DNA from: Aspidiotus rigidus
Lineage: Eukaryota > Arthropoda > Insecta > Hemiptera > Diaspididae
DNA length: 64,000 nt
Reading direction: 5' to 3'
Assembly (NCBI GenBank): GCA_035079385.1
Contig: JAVHKY010000029.1
Coordinates: 5,828,001 to 5,892,000, forward strand
Shown one piece after another: positions 8,803 through 20,345 of this stretch (position 1 is its first letter; each line of letters opens with the position of its first letter). Made by a program: the position numbers and the translations under genes. Below the pieces are notes generated by a model. That model searched no databases and had not been told where the DNA came from. It saw only the letters and a list, made by a program, of their open reading frames with translations.

Positions 8803-11537
8803 AAAGGCTCGAGGCGGGTAAGGGGGGATGGCCTTGGTCGGAAAATGTTTCAAATGTCTGTCAAAATGTTGTCCTCAATGAGAAACCTCGAAATCCAAAA
8901 AATTGGATCCATCCACTCATCCACATGGGCTGCAGAGTCATTTTTAGGCCTAAAATCCAAATGGCTGTATCTCAGACAATAATGATCGCACAGCGATGAA
9001 ACTTGGGAACATTTTGGTATATTATGTGAAAGTTCATCCCTGGTATTTTTTTCAAAAAAAGCATTCATATTTTCCCTAGTTTCTAGCAATAACAAAACTT
9101 CAAACTCGAATAAAAAAACATCGGGGGAGGGGAGGCACTTGGGAAAAATCATTTATTTGAAGCGCCATACTCTCTGCTACAACATACATGAATACCATAG
9201 TCGATGAGGTGGAACATCCCCAAAAAAATCAATATCTAATGAATTTGTGTGATTTTTCCATGAATAGCGGGGTGAACTATGACTGCTACCGCAATGGACC
9301 GCGAGAAATCAATAGTCAATGATCGAGCTGAAAAATACGCACTCCTCCGTGGGATGAAATGGGAATGTTGATAGACCAAAAATATATTTTTAGTATTTCG
9401 TTTATCGATTTGGTCAATCCTCATGTAAACACGTCCACCGATTAGGTGGAGTACGTTAGATTGAGAAAAATAGTTGAAAAATTCTCCAGTCGCTGGAACA
9501 GTCTGAAAATAGTAGAGAAGTGAGAAAATCCACTTTTTCAACCTGGAGACTGCGATTTTTCATATTTCATTCATCAATTCGTTCAATTCTTTAGTAAACT
9601 TGTACGCCGAGTTTGAAAAAAATAGTCAAAAAATTCTTCAGTCGCAGGAATGTTCTGGAAAAGACCATAAGTCCAGGAAATCCACTTTTTCACCCTGGAG
9701 GACCGTGATTTTTGGTATTTTCTTCATCAATTAGGTCAATTATAATGTAAACATGTCCGTCGAGTTTGAAAAAAATGGTCAAAAAATTCCCCAGTCGCTG
9801 GATCGATCTTGAAATAGTACCAAAACCAGAAAATCCACTTTTTCAACATGGAGAGCCCTGATTTTTGGTATGCTGTTTATCAAAAAGGTCAAATCGTATG
9901 TCAATACCTCCGCCGAGTTTGGAAAAAATAGTCAATAAATTCTCCAGTCGCTGGAATAGTCTGAAAATGAAAAATTGAAAATATCTACTTTTTGAACTCG
10001 GAGAATCGTGATTTTTATATTCTATTTATCAATGAGGTCAATTTTTAAGTAAACACATCCCTATTTCGAATAAAATAGTCGATAAATTCTCCAGACGCTT
10101 ATTGGTATGGTCGATTCTCATGAGAACACTTACGCAGAGTTTTGAAAAATTGAAAAAAATTCTCCAGTCGTTGGGACGCTCTGGAAATATTAAAAAATCA
10201 AAGATACACACCCGCCACCATGATTTATGAGTTACTTTTTTCCCCGCGAGTCGCAGCGGTACAAATTCTGTTACTGTTGGTCGTGCACTCGCATGATGTG
10301 GAGGAATCTTTTCCCGAGACACAACAGAAGACAATCATCTCCTTTGTATCGTCATGTTCATGAATTCCAATATTGAAGCATTGTCACCTCAACTTGAGAG
10401 AAGATTCCTGCACTTCATGCAAGTGCACGGCTCCTAGTATCATAGTTTGTACCACTACGACTTCAGGGAAACAAAAATAAACATCCCACACTTTAAAGTA
10501 AAGGAAATGAATCTTGGGGGTGGGTGTGTATCCTTGGTTTTTCACCATTTCCAATCGTCCTAACGACTGGAGAATTTATTGACTATTTTTTTCAAACTCG
10601 GAGTGCATGTTTACTTAAGCATTGAACAAATTGATGAATGAAATACCAAAACTCACAGTCGTCCAGGGTGAAAAAGTGGATTTTCTGGATTATTTGTCGT
10701 TTCCAGAAGGTTCCAGCGGCTGGAGAATTTTTTGACTATTTTTTTCAAACTCGGCGTACATGTTTACTAAAGAATTGAACGAATTGATGAATGAAATATG
10801 AAAAATCGCAGTTCTCCAGGTTGAAAAAGTCACTTCTCGACTATTTTCAGACTGTTTCAGCGACTGGAGAATTTTTCAACTATTTTTCTCAATCTAACGT
10901 ACTCCACCTAATCGGTGGACGTGTTTACATGAGGATTGACCAAATCGATAAACGAAATACTAAAAATATATTTTTGGTCTATCAACATTCCCATTTCATC
11001 CCACGGAGGAGTGCGTATTTTTCAGCTCGATCATTGACTATTGATTTCTCGCGGTCCATTGCGGTAGCAGTCATAGTTCACCCCGCTATTCATGGAAAAA
11101 TCACACAAATTCATTAGACATTGATTTTTTTGGGGATGTTCCACCTCATCGACTATGGTATTCATGTATGTTGTAGCAGAGAGTATGGCGCTTCAAATAA
11201 ATGATTTTTCCCAGGTGTTTCCCCTCCCCCGATTTTTTTTTATTCGAGTTTGAAGTTTTGTTATTGCTAGGAACTAGGGAAAATATGAATGATTTTTTTT
11301 GAAAAAAATACCATGGATGATTTTTCACATAATATACTAAAATGTCCCCAAGCATTATTGCCTGAGACACAGCCATTTGGATTTTAGGCTTAAAAATGAC
11401 TCTGCAGCCCATGTAGGTGAGCGGATGAGTCCAATTCTTTGGATTTCGAGTTTTCTCATTGGAGACAACAATTTGACGGACATTTGAAACATTTTCCGAC
11501 CAAGGCCATTTTCCCCCCTTACCCGGCTAGAACCTTT
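8803..11537. repeat. 2.7-kb foldback array, about 150-bp units
   Basis: The left arm begins AAAGGCTCGAGGCGGGTAAG and the right arm ends with its complement CTTACCCGGCTAGAACCTTT. Each outer arm of about 0.7 kb matches the other almost base for base in inverse orientation (8,860-9,560 against 10,800-11,480). Inside, the motif TTCTCCAGTCGCTGG recurs at about 150-bp spacing (9,480; 9,632; 9,786; 9,937; 10,087) and then as CGACTGGAGAATT in the opposite sense (10,563; 10,711; 10,860). The centre (about 10,160-10,560) is a less symmetric core. Related copies lie at 59.85-62.35 kb and 62.4-64.0 kb. No transposase is visible. Confidence 0.85.
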
Positions 11538-11539
11538 CT

Positions 11540-12700
11540 CCCTGTGAGAAATGCCAATGTTGTCATTGAACCCTGGATTTTACGACATTGGTATTTTATC
11601 AAAATGTCACCAAAAGTGCTAAGACAGAGTAAAATTAATCTTCGCGGGGGATAACGCATACATTTTGGTAGTATACGTATGTCTGTATTGAAAGATCGTA
11701 ATTCGAACACGACTGAATTGAAGTGTGAATAGTTTAAAAGATAATTGGTTCGACTTTACGCGTTCAGATTTTGAAAGGTCCGCGTATACTTGCTTTTATG
11801 CTCAGAAGTCAGAGGTAATCGACCAAACAGAATAAAGAAGTGTATACACGTCTACCGCATTAAAAATGTGCGACGATGTGATTATAATTACTCGACTGAA
11901 ATTACAGATCATTATGATTCAGTGAGCTGGAAAAGAAAGACTATACACAAAATTATCGCGTTCGTTTCAATTGCGGGAAGCGCGGTATCGTTTTCCGAAC
12001 TCTCTTTTTGATGACTAACTTATAGTTGAATAATACTAAAATATATCAAAAGATACGCAAGGAGGTTACCTCGAAACACCTTTTAGACATTCATTTCAAA
12101 AGATTGTTTACCACCTATATGTATACAGCGAGTTCGTATCATTCGTTCTCGAACGGCTTCCGCAAATCATGTTCACTCTATTTTTGAATGAAGGCAGCGA
12201 CTCAGAAAAAAAGTATTATCATCATCTAGCAATATATACGCAACGTAAAGCGACGACTGTGAAAGAATGTCCTACATTATTTTTCATACTCTATTACGGC
12301 AGAGATTTTCTTAAGCGGAATACGTATTTCGCATAACTACAAACTATGCAGCCAACGCTGTTATCTATGTACAGTATCATTAACTGTATTGACTATGGTC
12401 CGAGCGAATAGTAAAAATTTTATGCTCACCAGATTTTCTTCCTCGTAACTATAATATAGACAGCCATTCGGAATAGCTTCGCGTTTACAGTCGATAGTAA
12501 CCTGAGAGAGGGTAAATTCATGTACGTCCGTCATTTTAAATTCAAAAGTTCTAATCGGAATTTCAAGGAAAGTTTTCTCCTATTTGTCAGTCCTCATTGG
12601 TCGGAAGCTTCAAGAGATCCTACAACCTGTTTCATAAAAAGAAAGATTTTCTACGAGCGAAAAATAAGGATCATGTTACATGTCTCTTTTAGTAGAGTAA
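11540..12700. other. Unique AT-rich DNA, no gene supported
   Basis: No repeat family or coding motif recognised. Open frames (for example 11,790-12,011 and from 12,520) lack recognisable domains; the latter runs into the repeat family that begins near 12,780. Confidence 0.45.
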
Positions 12701-12779
12701 ACCACATAAAATCCAGGGATTCCCTCTTGACTTACAAGTTGACGGGGTTATTGTCGTCACTTCAATCTTCATTAGAAAT

Positions 12780-13680
12780 TACGGCTTCTTCAACAGAGTC
12801 AAACGAGGAGCGCAGGGAACCTGTTCTATGGATTGAATTGGTTTTTTGTACTGAGAATTAAAATCAAATTCTTGAAGATTCTAAGTTTTCATGAGTCCCT
12901 TGTATCATGATGTATGTAGCCTAAAAGTAAGAATTTTTAGTCCCTTTTCTTCCTATCATATATTATGGCTTCAAAGTAAAAATTTCTTTCTAAGTCCTTC
13001 TCCTATCATATATCATGACTAAATTCCAGGTCCCCTTCTATCATATAGAGATCGAGAGTCAAAATTTTCCCAAGCCTCCTCCCATCATATATAGCTCGCG
13101 ATTCGAAATTTTTCAAGACCCCCTCCTATCATATATAGCTCGAGAGTCAACATTTTCAACAGGGAACCTGTTTTGTAGGGGGTTCTGGGAAGAAACGTTC
13201 GCTGTCCCGTCGGCCAGCAACGCTTGGAGCTCAAAAATTTTCCAAGACCCCTCCTATTGTACATCTCGGAGGTCAACATTTTTTCAAGTCATCCTCCTAT
13301 GATATATAGCGAGGGGTCGGGGTATGTGACGTCACAATCTAATGACGCCATAGATCAGTTTTTCGAGTTTCCTCCTGTTATATAATTATATCTCCAAAGT
13401 CCGGGCCTGTGACGTCAAAATTGCGTGATGTCATAGGTCAGCCTTGTGACGTCACAATCTACATTTTTTCAGATCCCACGAGCCCCATAAAACCGATTCC
13501 CTACCACCCCCCCCCCCCCCGTTTAACTCCGTTAAGGAATCCGTGAGGTTTCCAAGTCCCCCTCCTATAATAAATAGCTCCAGGCTCAAAATTTTTCCAA
13601 GTTTTTGATTGGTCGGCGCACGGAGCAAAGCAAATTTTTCGAAAAACTCACAATGCAACAGGTTTCCTGTTAATACTGGT
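12780..13680. repeat. TATCATATATAGCTC repeat array with junction motif
   Basis: Degenerate units of about 45-60 bp are built on 'CAAGTCCCCCTCCTATCATATATAGCTCGAGAGTCAAAATTTTTC'-type sequence. They are interspersed with the junction AACGCAGGGAACCTGTTCTATGG (12,805; 13,160) and its inverse (near 13,480). Three TGACGTCA octamers sit at 13,327, 13,410 and 13,447, and a poly-C run lies at 13,506-13,519. The same family recurs at 14.1-14.8, 18.1-20.3, 30.8-31.0, 47.9-51.0 and 53.8-55.7 kb. Confidence 0.7.
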
Positions 13681-14150
13681 CGTACAAAATGTAGTAGTTG
13701 GTTACTACCTGCTTAGTATGTCAGACTGAGTGGCTCGTAGGCTCACTTCCGCTCGATCGCCTTCATCCTTAGTAATTAATATAATTGTAGTATACTGTAC
13801 ATTAGGCTGAGTAGCCCCTACTCTTATTTCAGTATATTATATAATATACAATAAAGATTGAGACTTTCTTAACGGTGTGCTTTACTTGTTCGGAAAGTCC
13901 GAAACGGTGTACGATAAGTTTCATAAACATCCCCAAAAACCCTACAAGGTTCGGTAAGCCAGCGGTCACTGCGCGACGCTGGTCGGGCGAGCGTGGGTAG
14001 TCCTTGTAACAAAATATGTCAAGGAATGATTTTGCAAGGGCACACCTCAAGGGTCCATCTTCCAACGAATTTAAGAAAAAATTTTAAAATTCTGCTTCGT
14101 TAACGCTCCTGGTTGAACCTTTCTGGAAAACATTGCAACTATTCAGAAAG
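13681..14150. other. Unassigned stretch between repeat blocks
   Basis: No coding motif, splice-site pair or repeat unit recognised. A TATATTATATAATATA run lies near 13,835. Confidence 0.35.
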
Positions 14151-14800
14151 ATCCGTTGAAAATTTGAGCAGTGAAATGTGATTTTGGGTACCATGTTTTG
14201 CGAGCATTTGTTCACAAGTAAAGTACACCCTTAAATGAGGAAGCAGATGACTTGTTCTATGGGGCGAATTTGTTCTAGTAATGAGGTTCATAGGCGTCAT
14301 GGAGAAACCACTATAAAAAAAAGCACTATCAATTCGACCTCTAGGATAGTGTGGAACTGAATTGAGAAAACACCAATTTTCCAAAATCTATTATTATTGC
14401 AAGTATGACAAGAATTCAAAATTTTCAAGTCCCTTCTTTAATATTCATGACTTGAAGAACAAAATTGTTTCCAGTCCTTCCTATCATAATATAAAGAAAT
14501 AAACAAACAAACAAACAAAACCAACAAAATAAATAAGTAAAATAATAAATAAATAAATAAATAAAATAAATAAAATAAATAAAATAAATAAAATAAATAA
14601 AATAAATAAAATAAATAAAATAAATAAAATAAATAAATAAAATAAATAAATAAAATGAATAAAATAAATAAAATGGATGAATAAATAAATGAATAAAAAA
14701 GAAGCAAAATTTTTCCAAGTTCATTTTGGCCGGACGTCGGACGGCAAATTTTTCAGAAAAAAAAAACCATAGAACAGGTTAATAAGTTTGGCCGAGTGGT
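14150..14800. repeat. Repeat-family block with long AAAT/AAAATAAAT microsatellite
   Basis: Fragments of the TATCATATA/junction family flank a microsatellite of about 200 bp (14,494-14,697), first AAAC-type, then AAAATAAAT, then AAAT units. A block at 14,700-14,780 ('TTTTTCCAAGTTCATTTTGGCCGGACG...' and 'CATAGAACAGGTT') is shared with 20.27, 49.42, 50.63 and 54.26 kb. Confidence 0.75.
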
Positions 14801-16950
14801 GTATACCGCATGATACTGTATGAAACAAGGGAAGGTCTAGCCCTATTATAAGATAATAAACCCAGTACAAAGGAGACCTAAACCTAGTACATGCGTTAAT
14901 ATACAAGTAGTACAAAATACTGCATGAAACGGGGGAAGGGAGGGAAATCTCCGAATTAGGGGTACGATTCAGTGAAGATATAAAACATGTCAAACACAAC
15001 TACAACGAAATTTGGGTACCGAGGCGGCGATATCCTTAAGTGAAGAAATTGAGGATGCGAGAAAACTTGCAGATCACTTCTTTCGCTGCTCGAGGTCGAG
15101 TTTCATTAACTGCTTTAGTTAAATCGAGCAGGGGATTTGGTTCATGAGGAACTTGAATTGCTTCCACTCTACCTTCAATGAATCATTTTGTATGTTCTAC
15201 TACTATCTCTTCTTCTACCCACCATTGGAAATTTTTCAAGTCCCCAAAGTAGAATTGGTGAGATTATAAGGTGCTCTCGTTTTTTTGTTCTTGCTTCTCA
15301 ACCTGCTTTAATGACGTTTTGGATGGCTCTAATAATGGCTGTTCAATCGAAGTCTGTGCAGCGTTTACTTTCTTCTCTGATATATTTTATTGTTTTGATG
15401 ACTCCGCTAAGGTAAACCAAAGGCTTCACCCCCCAAGGAATTCCCTTATCTTGATCGCTTTCTTTCTTCGCTGACGGTTTTTAAGCCGAAAGCGCTCGCA
15501 ACTTATCTGATTAGTCCTGCGGCTTTTGCAATTTTAATTTAGACTTTCCTATTATGTTCCCAAGATATCCTCCTCTCCCAAGCTCAGAAGTCGTTCCCAA
15601 TTCCTTCTCAACGCCCATCTACTTCAAGTTCTTGGGGAATTTCATGACGTCGTCGTGATAAATTTCTACCTATCTGCGTTCTCTACGCTCTAATTTGACG
15701 TAAAATCTGACGCTCATTTGTCCTTAGAGCTTTTACTCTGGTCATAGTCGTTTTTCAGGAAAGTCTCATGGACGATTTGCACGGATAAGAAAGTTCCCTC
15801 TAAACTACAGCAGATTTCGTACAAAATGACCGGCGGGTTCAAACGTTCATCGAACGGAATAGAAGATATTCAAAGGGTCGATCATATGTGAATTTTTTTT
15901 TTTTTTTTTTTTAATGAATTCCATTGTATAAAATGTATTACAGGAAGTGCAATAACACAATACAGACCTACTTAGACTAGTTCGCGGTTTATATTCTATA
16001 TAAGGATAAGTTGAAGTCTAGATTCTGTCATTATGGTAGGCAGCTCGCTCGTGAATCGTAATAACGTTGATGTAAAACCGCTATAGTAACTAGTTCGAGT
16101 TCATCGATTGCTTATTGATAATGATCGTTTGATGTCACAGTCGTTTGAAGGGTACCTCAGTAGCGTGTATGGAAGTATGATTTATTCGTACTGAAAAATG
16201 TTTCTTATGACGCTATCCAATAAGTATTTTTCTTTTGGGAGTTTTTATTTTTTACTGAGGCTTGAAGAGGGATGAAAATTCTTCCTCGAGTTTGAAAAAT
16301 ACTCATCATTTTATCAGCCTCGGAACGCGGGCAATTTCAGGAGGTGCACTCGAATAATTCTCTCCTTTTTTCCAGTCAACGAAATATCAGCTGTGTGTGA
16401 TTTCGGTTAATTTTGAAAGAACCACAGCGGAAGAGGCGCAATTCTAAAGCGTTGTGTGCGAATACCCAAAACCCGAATTTTGCCTACAGTCGTTTCCAAG
16501 ATTCCACATTTAGTTGTGGTCAATTTTTTCGCCCATTGAGCGATTTTGGTGATTGAACCCAACTTATCATACTCGTACTACAGCTCGCAGTCGAAATATT
16601 TACAAGCGATCCTAAAATAGGCCAGAGCCTCGTCCCTTGGATCCATAGCAATGAACCTAAACCCGGTTTCTTCAATTTCCGAGTGTTTGTTCAGTTCGGA
16701 AAGAATACCAAATAAATAGAATTAAATTCGTACGTTGTTTCTCTCCGCTTTGTATTTCGTTTTCAACTTTTAAGTATGTTGATCCAGCTAACCTTTTTGC
16801 GGTACATAATTCAAATAACCCTGACTTTTTTTCTTTTCTTGGAATATTTGGAAAACGTGATCTTCAATAGTTTTCAAGTTCTCATAAGATGTACCGAGTC
16901 GATTGCATTGAGAAACGTCGTGCGTCTCCAACCAAGATCTAAAAGTACAT
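14801..16950. other. Unassigned DNA with a poly-T tract
   Basis: No gene is supported. A poly-T run lies at 15,893-15,912. Reading frames in 15,000-15,560 look weakly coding-like on both strands but show no recognisable motif. Confidence 0.35.
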
Positions 16951-18120
16951 GATGACATCACTTGATGGACTTCTCGATGTCAAGAGTAAGAAAATTTATT
17001 GTATTCTGCACGTTCCTCTTACTTCCTACATAAATGAGTGTGGTCGTCTTATCATTGAAATTATTCCTACATATTTTGCACAAACACTCTTCTAACGCGA
17101 GGTCACGTTCATGTGTGGTTTTTTGGCGGTCAGTTAACTTAGGTACTCTCATTAATACGTCACTCGGTCGCGAATGCGGTATTCGAGTTATACATTCTGC
17201 GTCACATGGGGCATACGAGAAAAAAATTGATGAATCATTTCCGATCACTCCGGAATATTCTTTCTTTTTTTTTCTGAACTAGTTACGTCATGGTTGAGAA
17301 AATACATGATCATAGTGTTCTGGTTGCGACAATAAAGAAAGAAAGAAAGAAAAAAAAAAAAAAAACAGCAACGACAGCTAATTTCTTCAGAAGCATTGTA
17401 CAGTAACTTAGATGATCGCGCGCTGAAATTAACGTAATTACATCGAAATTGTAATACCGGGTCAGGAATTCTATTTTCTGGTATACATTAGAATGATATC
17501 TTTCCTCGGGGAATTGCGAGAAAGATATGATGGATAATTGGTAATCATCGATTTTTTCGTTAGATTGCCAATGAGTATTGTTATACAGTCAGACAAATCG
17601 TTTGTAAGGTGGTATGGACTCTGCACAACCGACGTCATGGGTTTTCAATAACGTAACGCACGACACGACTGAAACGCTTCAACGATTTCTTCACAGCCGA
17701 GTACCTCTTCGCATTCATTTCTGATTTTCTATAAAGTATATCTGGTTACTCACGATGTAACCGGTCACATTCTATTGTAGTAGACCTATAAAACTGCACT
17801 GAATATATATACCTCGTAATAAGTTTCTTCGTACTCTGTAACGTATCTGAGCAGCTTGGAGCAGTAAGGAGGCTATAGAATCATGTTTTGTAAAAATAAA
17901 AGTATACATGAGTCGATTCACAACCTTGAGATAGGCGGGCTCACTCGTAGAGGTACAAAGATGCAAATACCACCGTGACATAGTACAACATCACAATCAG
18001 TTACAAGGATAGGGGTAAGTGCGATCGAATCTCTTCAATACCGGTATTTCATTTTTCCCGATCAAACGGCGGCATAGCTGGCAAAATTTTCAAACTTGAA
18101 ACAGAAAAATAGAGCGGTGC
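16951..18120. other. Unique DNA with GAAA/poly-A tract
   Basis: A minus-strand open frame at 16,958-17,248 includes CKICRNNFNDKTTTLIYVG but has no identifiable family. A GAAA/poly-A microsatellite lies at about 17,332-17,365. The rest is featureless to me. Confidence 0.35.
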
Positions 18121-18139
18121 CAGGATGGGAGAAAAATTA

Positions 18140-20345
18140 CGGCTTCCTCAACAAAGATTTAACGAGGAACGCACGGAATGGTTTTGGTATTGAGAACTCA
18201 AATCGAAATCTCGAAGATTCTTAAGTTTTCTTGAGTCTCTTGTATCAGGATGCATCTGGTCTGAAAGTAAGAATGTTTCGAAGTCCCTTTCCTTCCTATC
18301 ATATAATTATATTATGGCTTCAAAGTCAAAATTTCCTTCTAAGTCCCTCTCCTATAATACATAACTCGAGAGTCAAAATTTTTCCAAGCCTCCCTCCCAA
18401 AGTATAGAAAAATTTCGACTCTCAAGCTAAATATTACGGGAGGGGAATTTGGAAAAATTTCAACAAGGAACCTGTTTTACCTGTTTGTTTTTTTTTTTTC
18501 CAAGTCCCCCTCCTATAATACCTATATAGCCTGAGAGTCAAAATTCGTTCAAGTCCCCCTCTTATTATATATAGCTGGTGAGCGGAAATTTTTCCAAGTC
18601 CCCCTCCTATTATATTATAGCTTGAGGGCGAAGTCAATGACGTCAAATTGATGACGTCATAGGTCAGCCTTGGGACATCACAATGTGATGACGTCATAGA
18701 TCAGTTTTTTTCCGAGTCCCCTTCCTATTATATATAGCTTGGGGATCACAGTATAATGACGTCACAGGTCAGCCTTGTGATGTCACAATCTGATGACGTC
18801 ACAGGTCAACCTTGTGACGCAATAATCTACATTTTTCAGATTCCACGAGCCCCATAAAACAGGTTCCCTGTCACCCCAAATCAGCCTTGTGATTTCACAA
18901 TTAGATGACGACATAGATTGATTTCTTCAAGTTCCCCTTCTATTCTATATAACTCCAGAATCCGGGCCTGTGACGTCACAATTTAATAACGTCATAGGTC
19001 AACCTTGTAACGTAACAACCTACATTTTTCAGATCTAACGTCCCCCATAGATTAGGTTCCCTGCCACCCCTCGTCCAACTTCGTTAAAGAACCGAGAGTT
19101 TTTCTAAGCCCCACTCCTATCATTATATAGTTTGAGCGGCAGGGTCTGTGAGGTTACAGTTTGATGACATCATAGGTCAACCTTGTGACATCACAATCTG
19201 ATGACATCGCAGATCAGTTCTTTTTCGAAGCCCCATTTCTATCTTCTTCTATAGCTTGAGCGGCAGGGCCTGTGACGTCATAGTTTGATGACATTATAGT
19301 TCAGCCTTGTGATGTCACAATCTGATGACGTCGTAGAACAGTTTGTTTCCAAGTAGCCCTCCCATCATATATAGCTTGAGGCACAATCTGAAGATGTCAT
19401 AGATCAGTTCTTTTCTTTCAAGTCGTTCCCTACCATATTAAACTCCAAAGTCCAAAACGGTGACGTCACAATTTTATGACGTCATAAGTCAGACTTGTGA
19501 CGTCACAATATGATGACGTCGTAGATAAATTATTTTTTTTCTAAATCCCACTGTCATCATATATATGTTGGGGGTTGGAGGCCTGCGACGTCAGTTGATG
19601 ACGTCGTAGGTAAGCCTTGTGACGTCACAATCTACATTTTTCAGATCCGACGTGCCCCATAAAACAGGTTCTCTGCCACCATTCGTTTACTCCGTGAACA
19701 AACACGTGAGTTTTTTACTCTCGACCTATAAGTGATAGGAGGAAGACTTGCAAAAATTTCGTCTCTCAACCGATTTACGGTAGGAGGGGGACTTAGGAAA
19801 AATTTCAATTCTCCAGCTATATGTGATAGAACGGGCACTTGCACAAGTTTCGACTCACGAGACGTGATATTATATGATATAAGGCTTTTCCATGTCGGCG
19901 CATTGCATACTTATTCTCTTACGTCTTATCGAAATGGTTGTTCTTATGGCAAACTACTCCACAATAAAAATGAGTATGCAATCCAGCAACACCCATAAGA
20001 GCAATGTTAGAAATACTACCATTTCGATAACACGTAGGAGAATAAGTATGCAATACGCCGACGTGGAAAAGCTCTATAAGGGGGACTTATGGTGTTTGAA
20101 GCATTGCATACCTAGTTACTTGAAGGGGCTATCCTAATGCGGGTCATATCATGTATTATTTTTCAACCCAGTCCGTTTCTCGTTTAACATCGTTAAGGAA
20201 CCCGTCGGTTCATATTAAGTCCCTCTCCTATCATATACTAAAGCTTGCGAGTCAAAAGTTTGGGAAGTAGTGCTTGGTTGGACGGCGCACGGTAAATTTT
20301 TTTCGAAAACCCCCCACAGAACAAGTTTCCTATCAAAATTCTTCC
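18140..20345. repeat. Repeat array rich in TGACGTCA octamers
   Basis: This is a large block of the TATCATATATAGCTC family. Many units carry GTGACGTCACAATCTGATGACGTCAT or close variants, including perfect TGACGTCA palindromes at 18,638, 18,652 and 18,689 and many more up to 19,625. The junction motif in inverse form (CCCCATAAAACAGGTTCCCTG) closes sub-blocks near 18,850, 19,045 and 19,655. A small foldback is embedded at 19,884-20,073. No coding sequence is visible. Confidence 0.75.
19884..20073. repeat. 190-bp foldback with about 55-bp arms
   Basis: The arm GCTTTTCCATGTCGGCGCAT, then TGCATACTTATTCTC and TTATCGAAATGG, is mirrored at the right end with few mismatches. The loop of about 80 bp is not symmetric. 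The sequence just downstream (GCATTGCATACCTAGTTACTTGAAGGGG) is found inverted at 50,880-50,925, tying this element to the wider repeat family. Confidence 0.75.

Noticed and set aside
14494..14697. Long minus-strand open frames encoding YLFYLFYLF
   Set aside because: Pure translation of the AAAATAAAT microsatellite. The same applies to 54,055-54,232.
16958..17248. Minus-strand 96-codon open frame with CKICRNNF
   Set aside because: No family recognised, no splice or start support, and the opposite strand is equally open.
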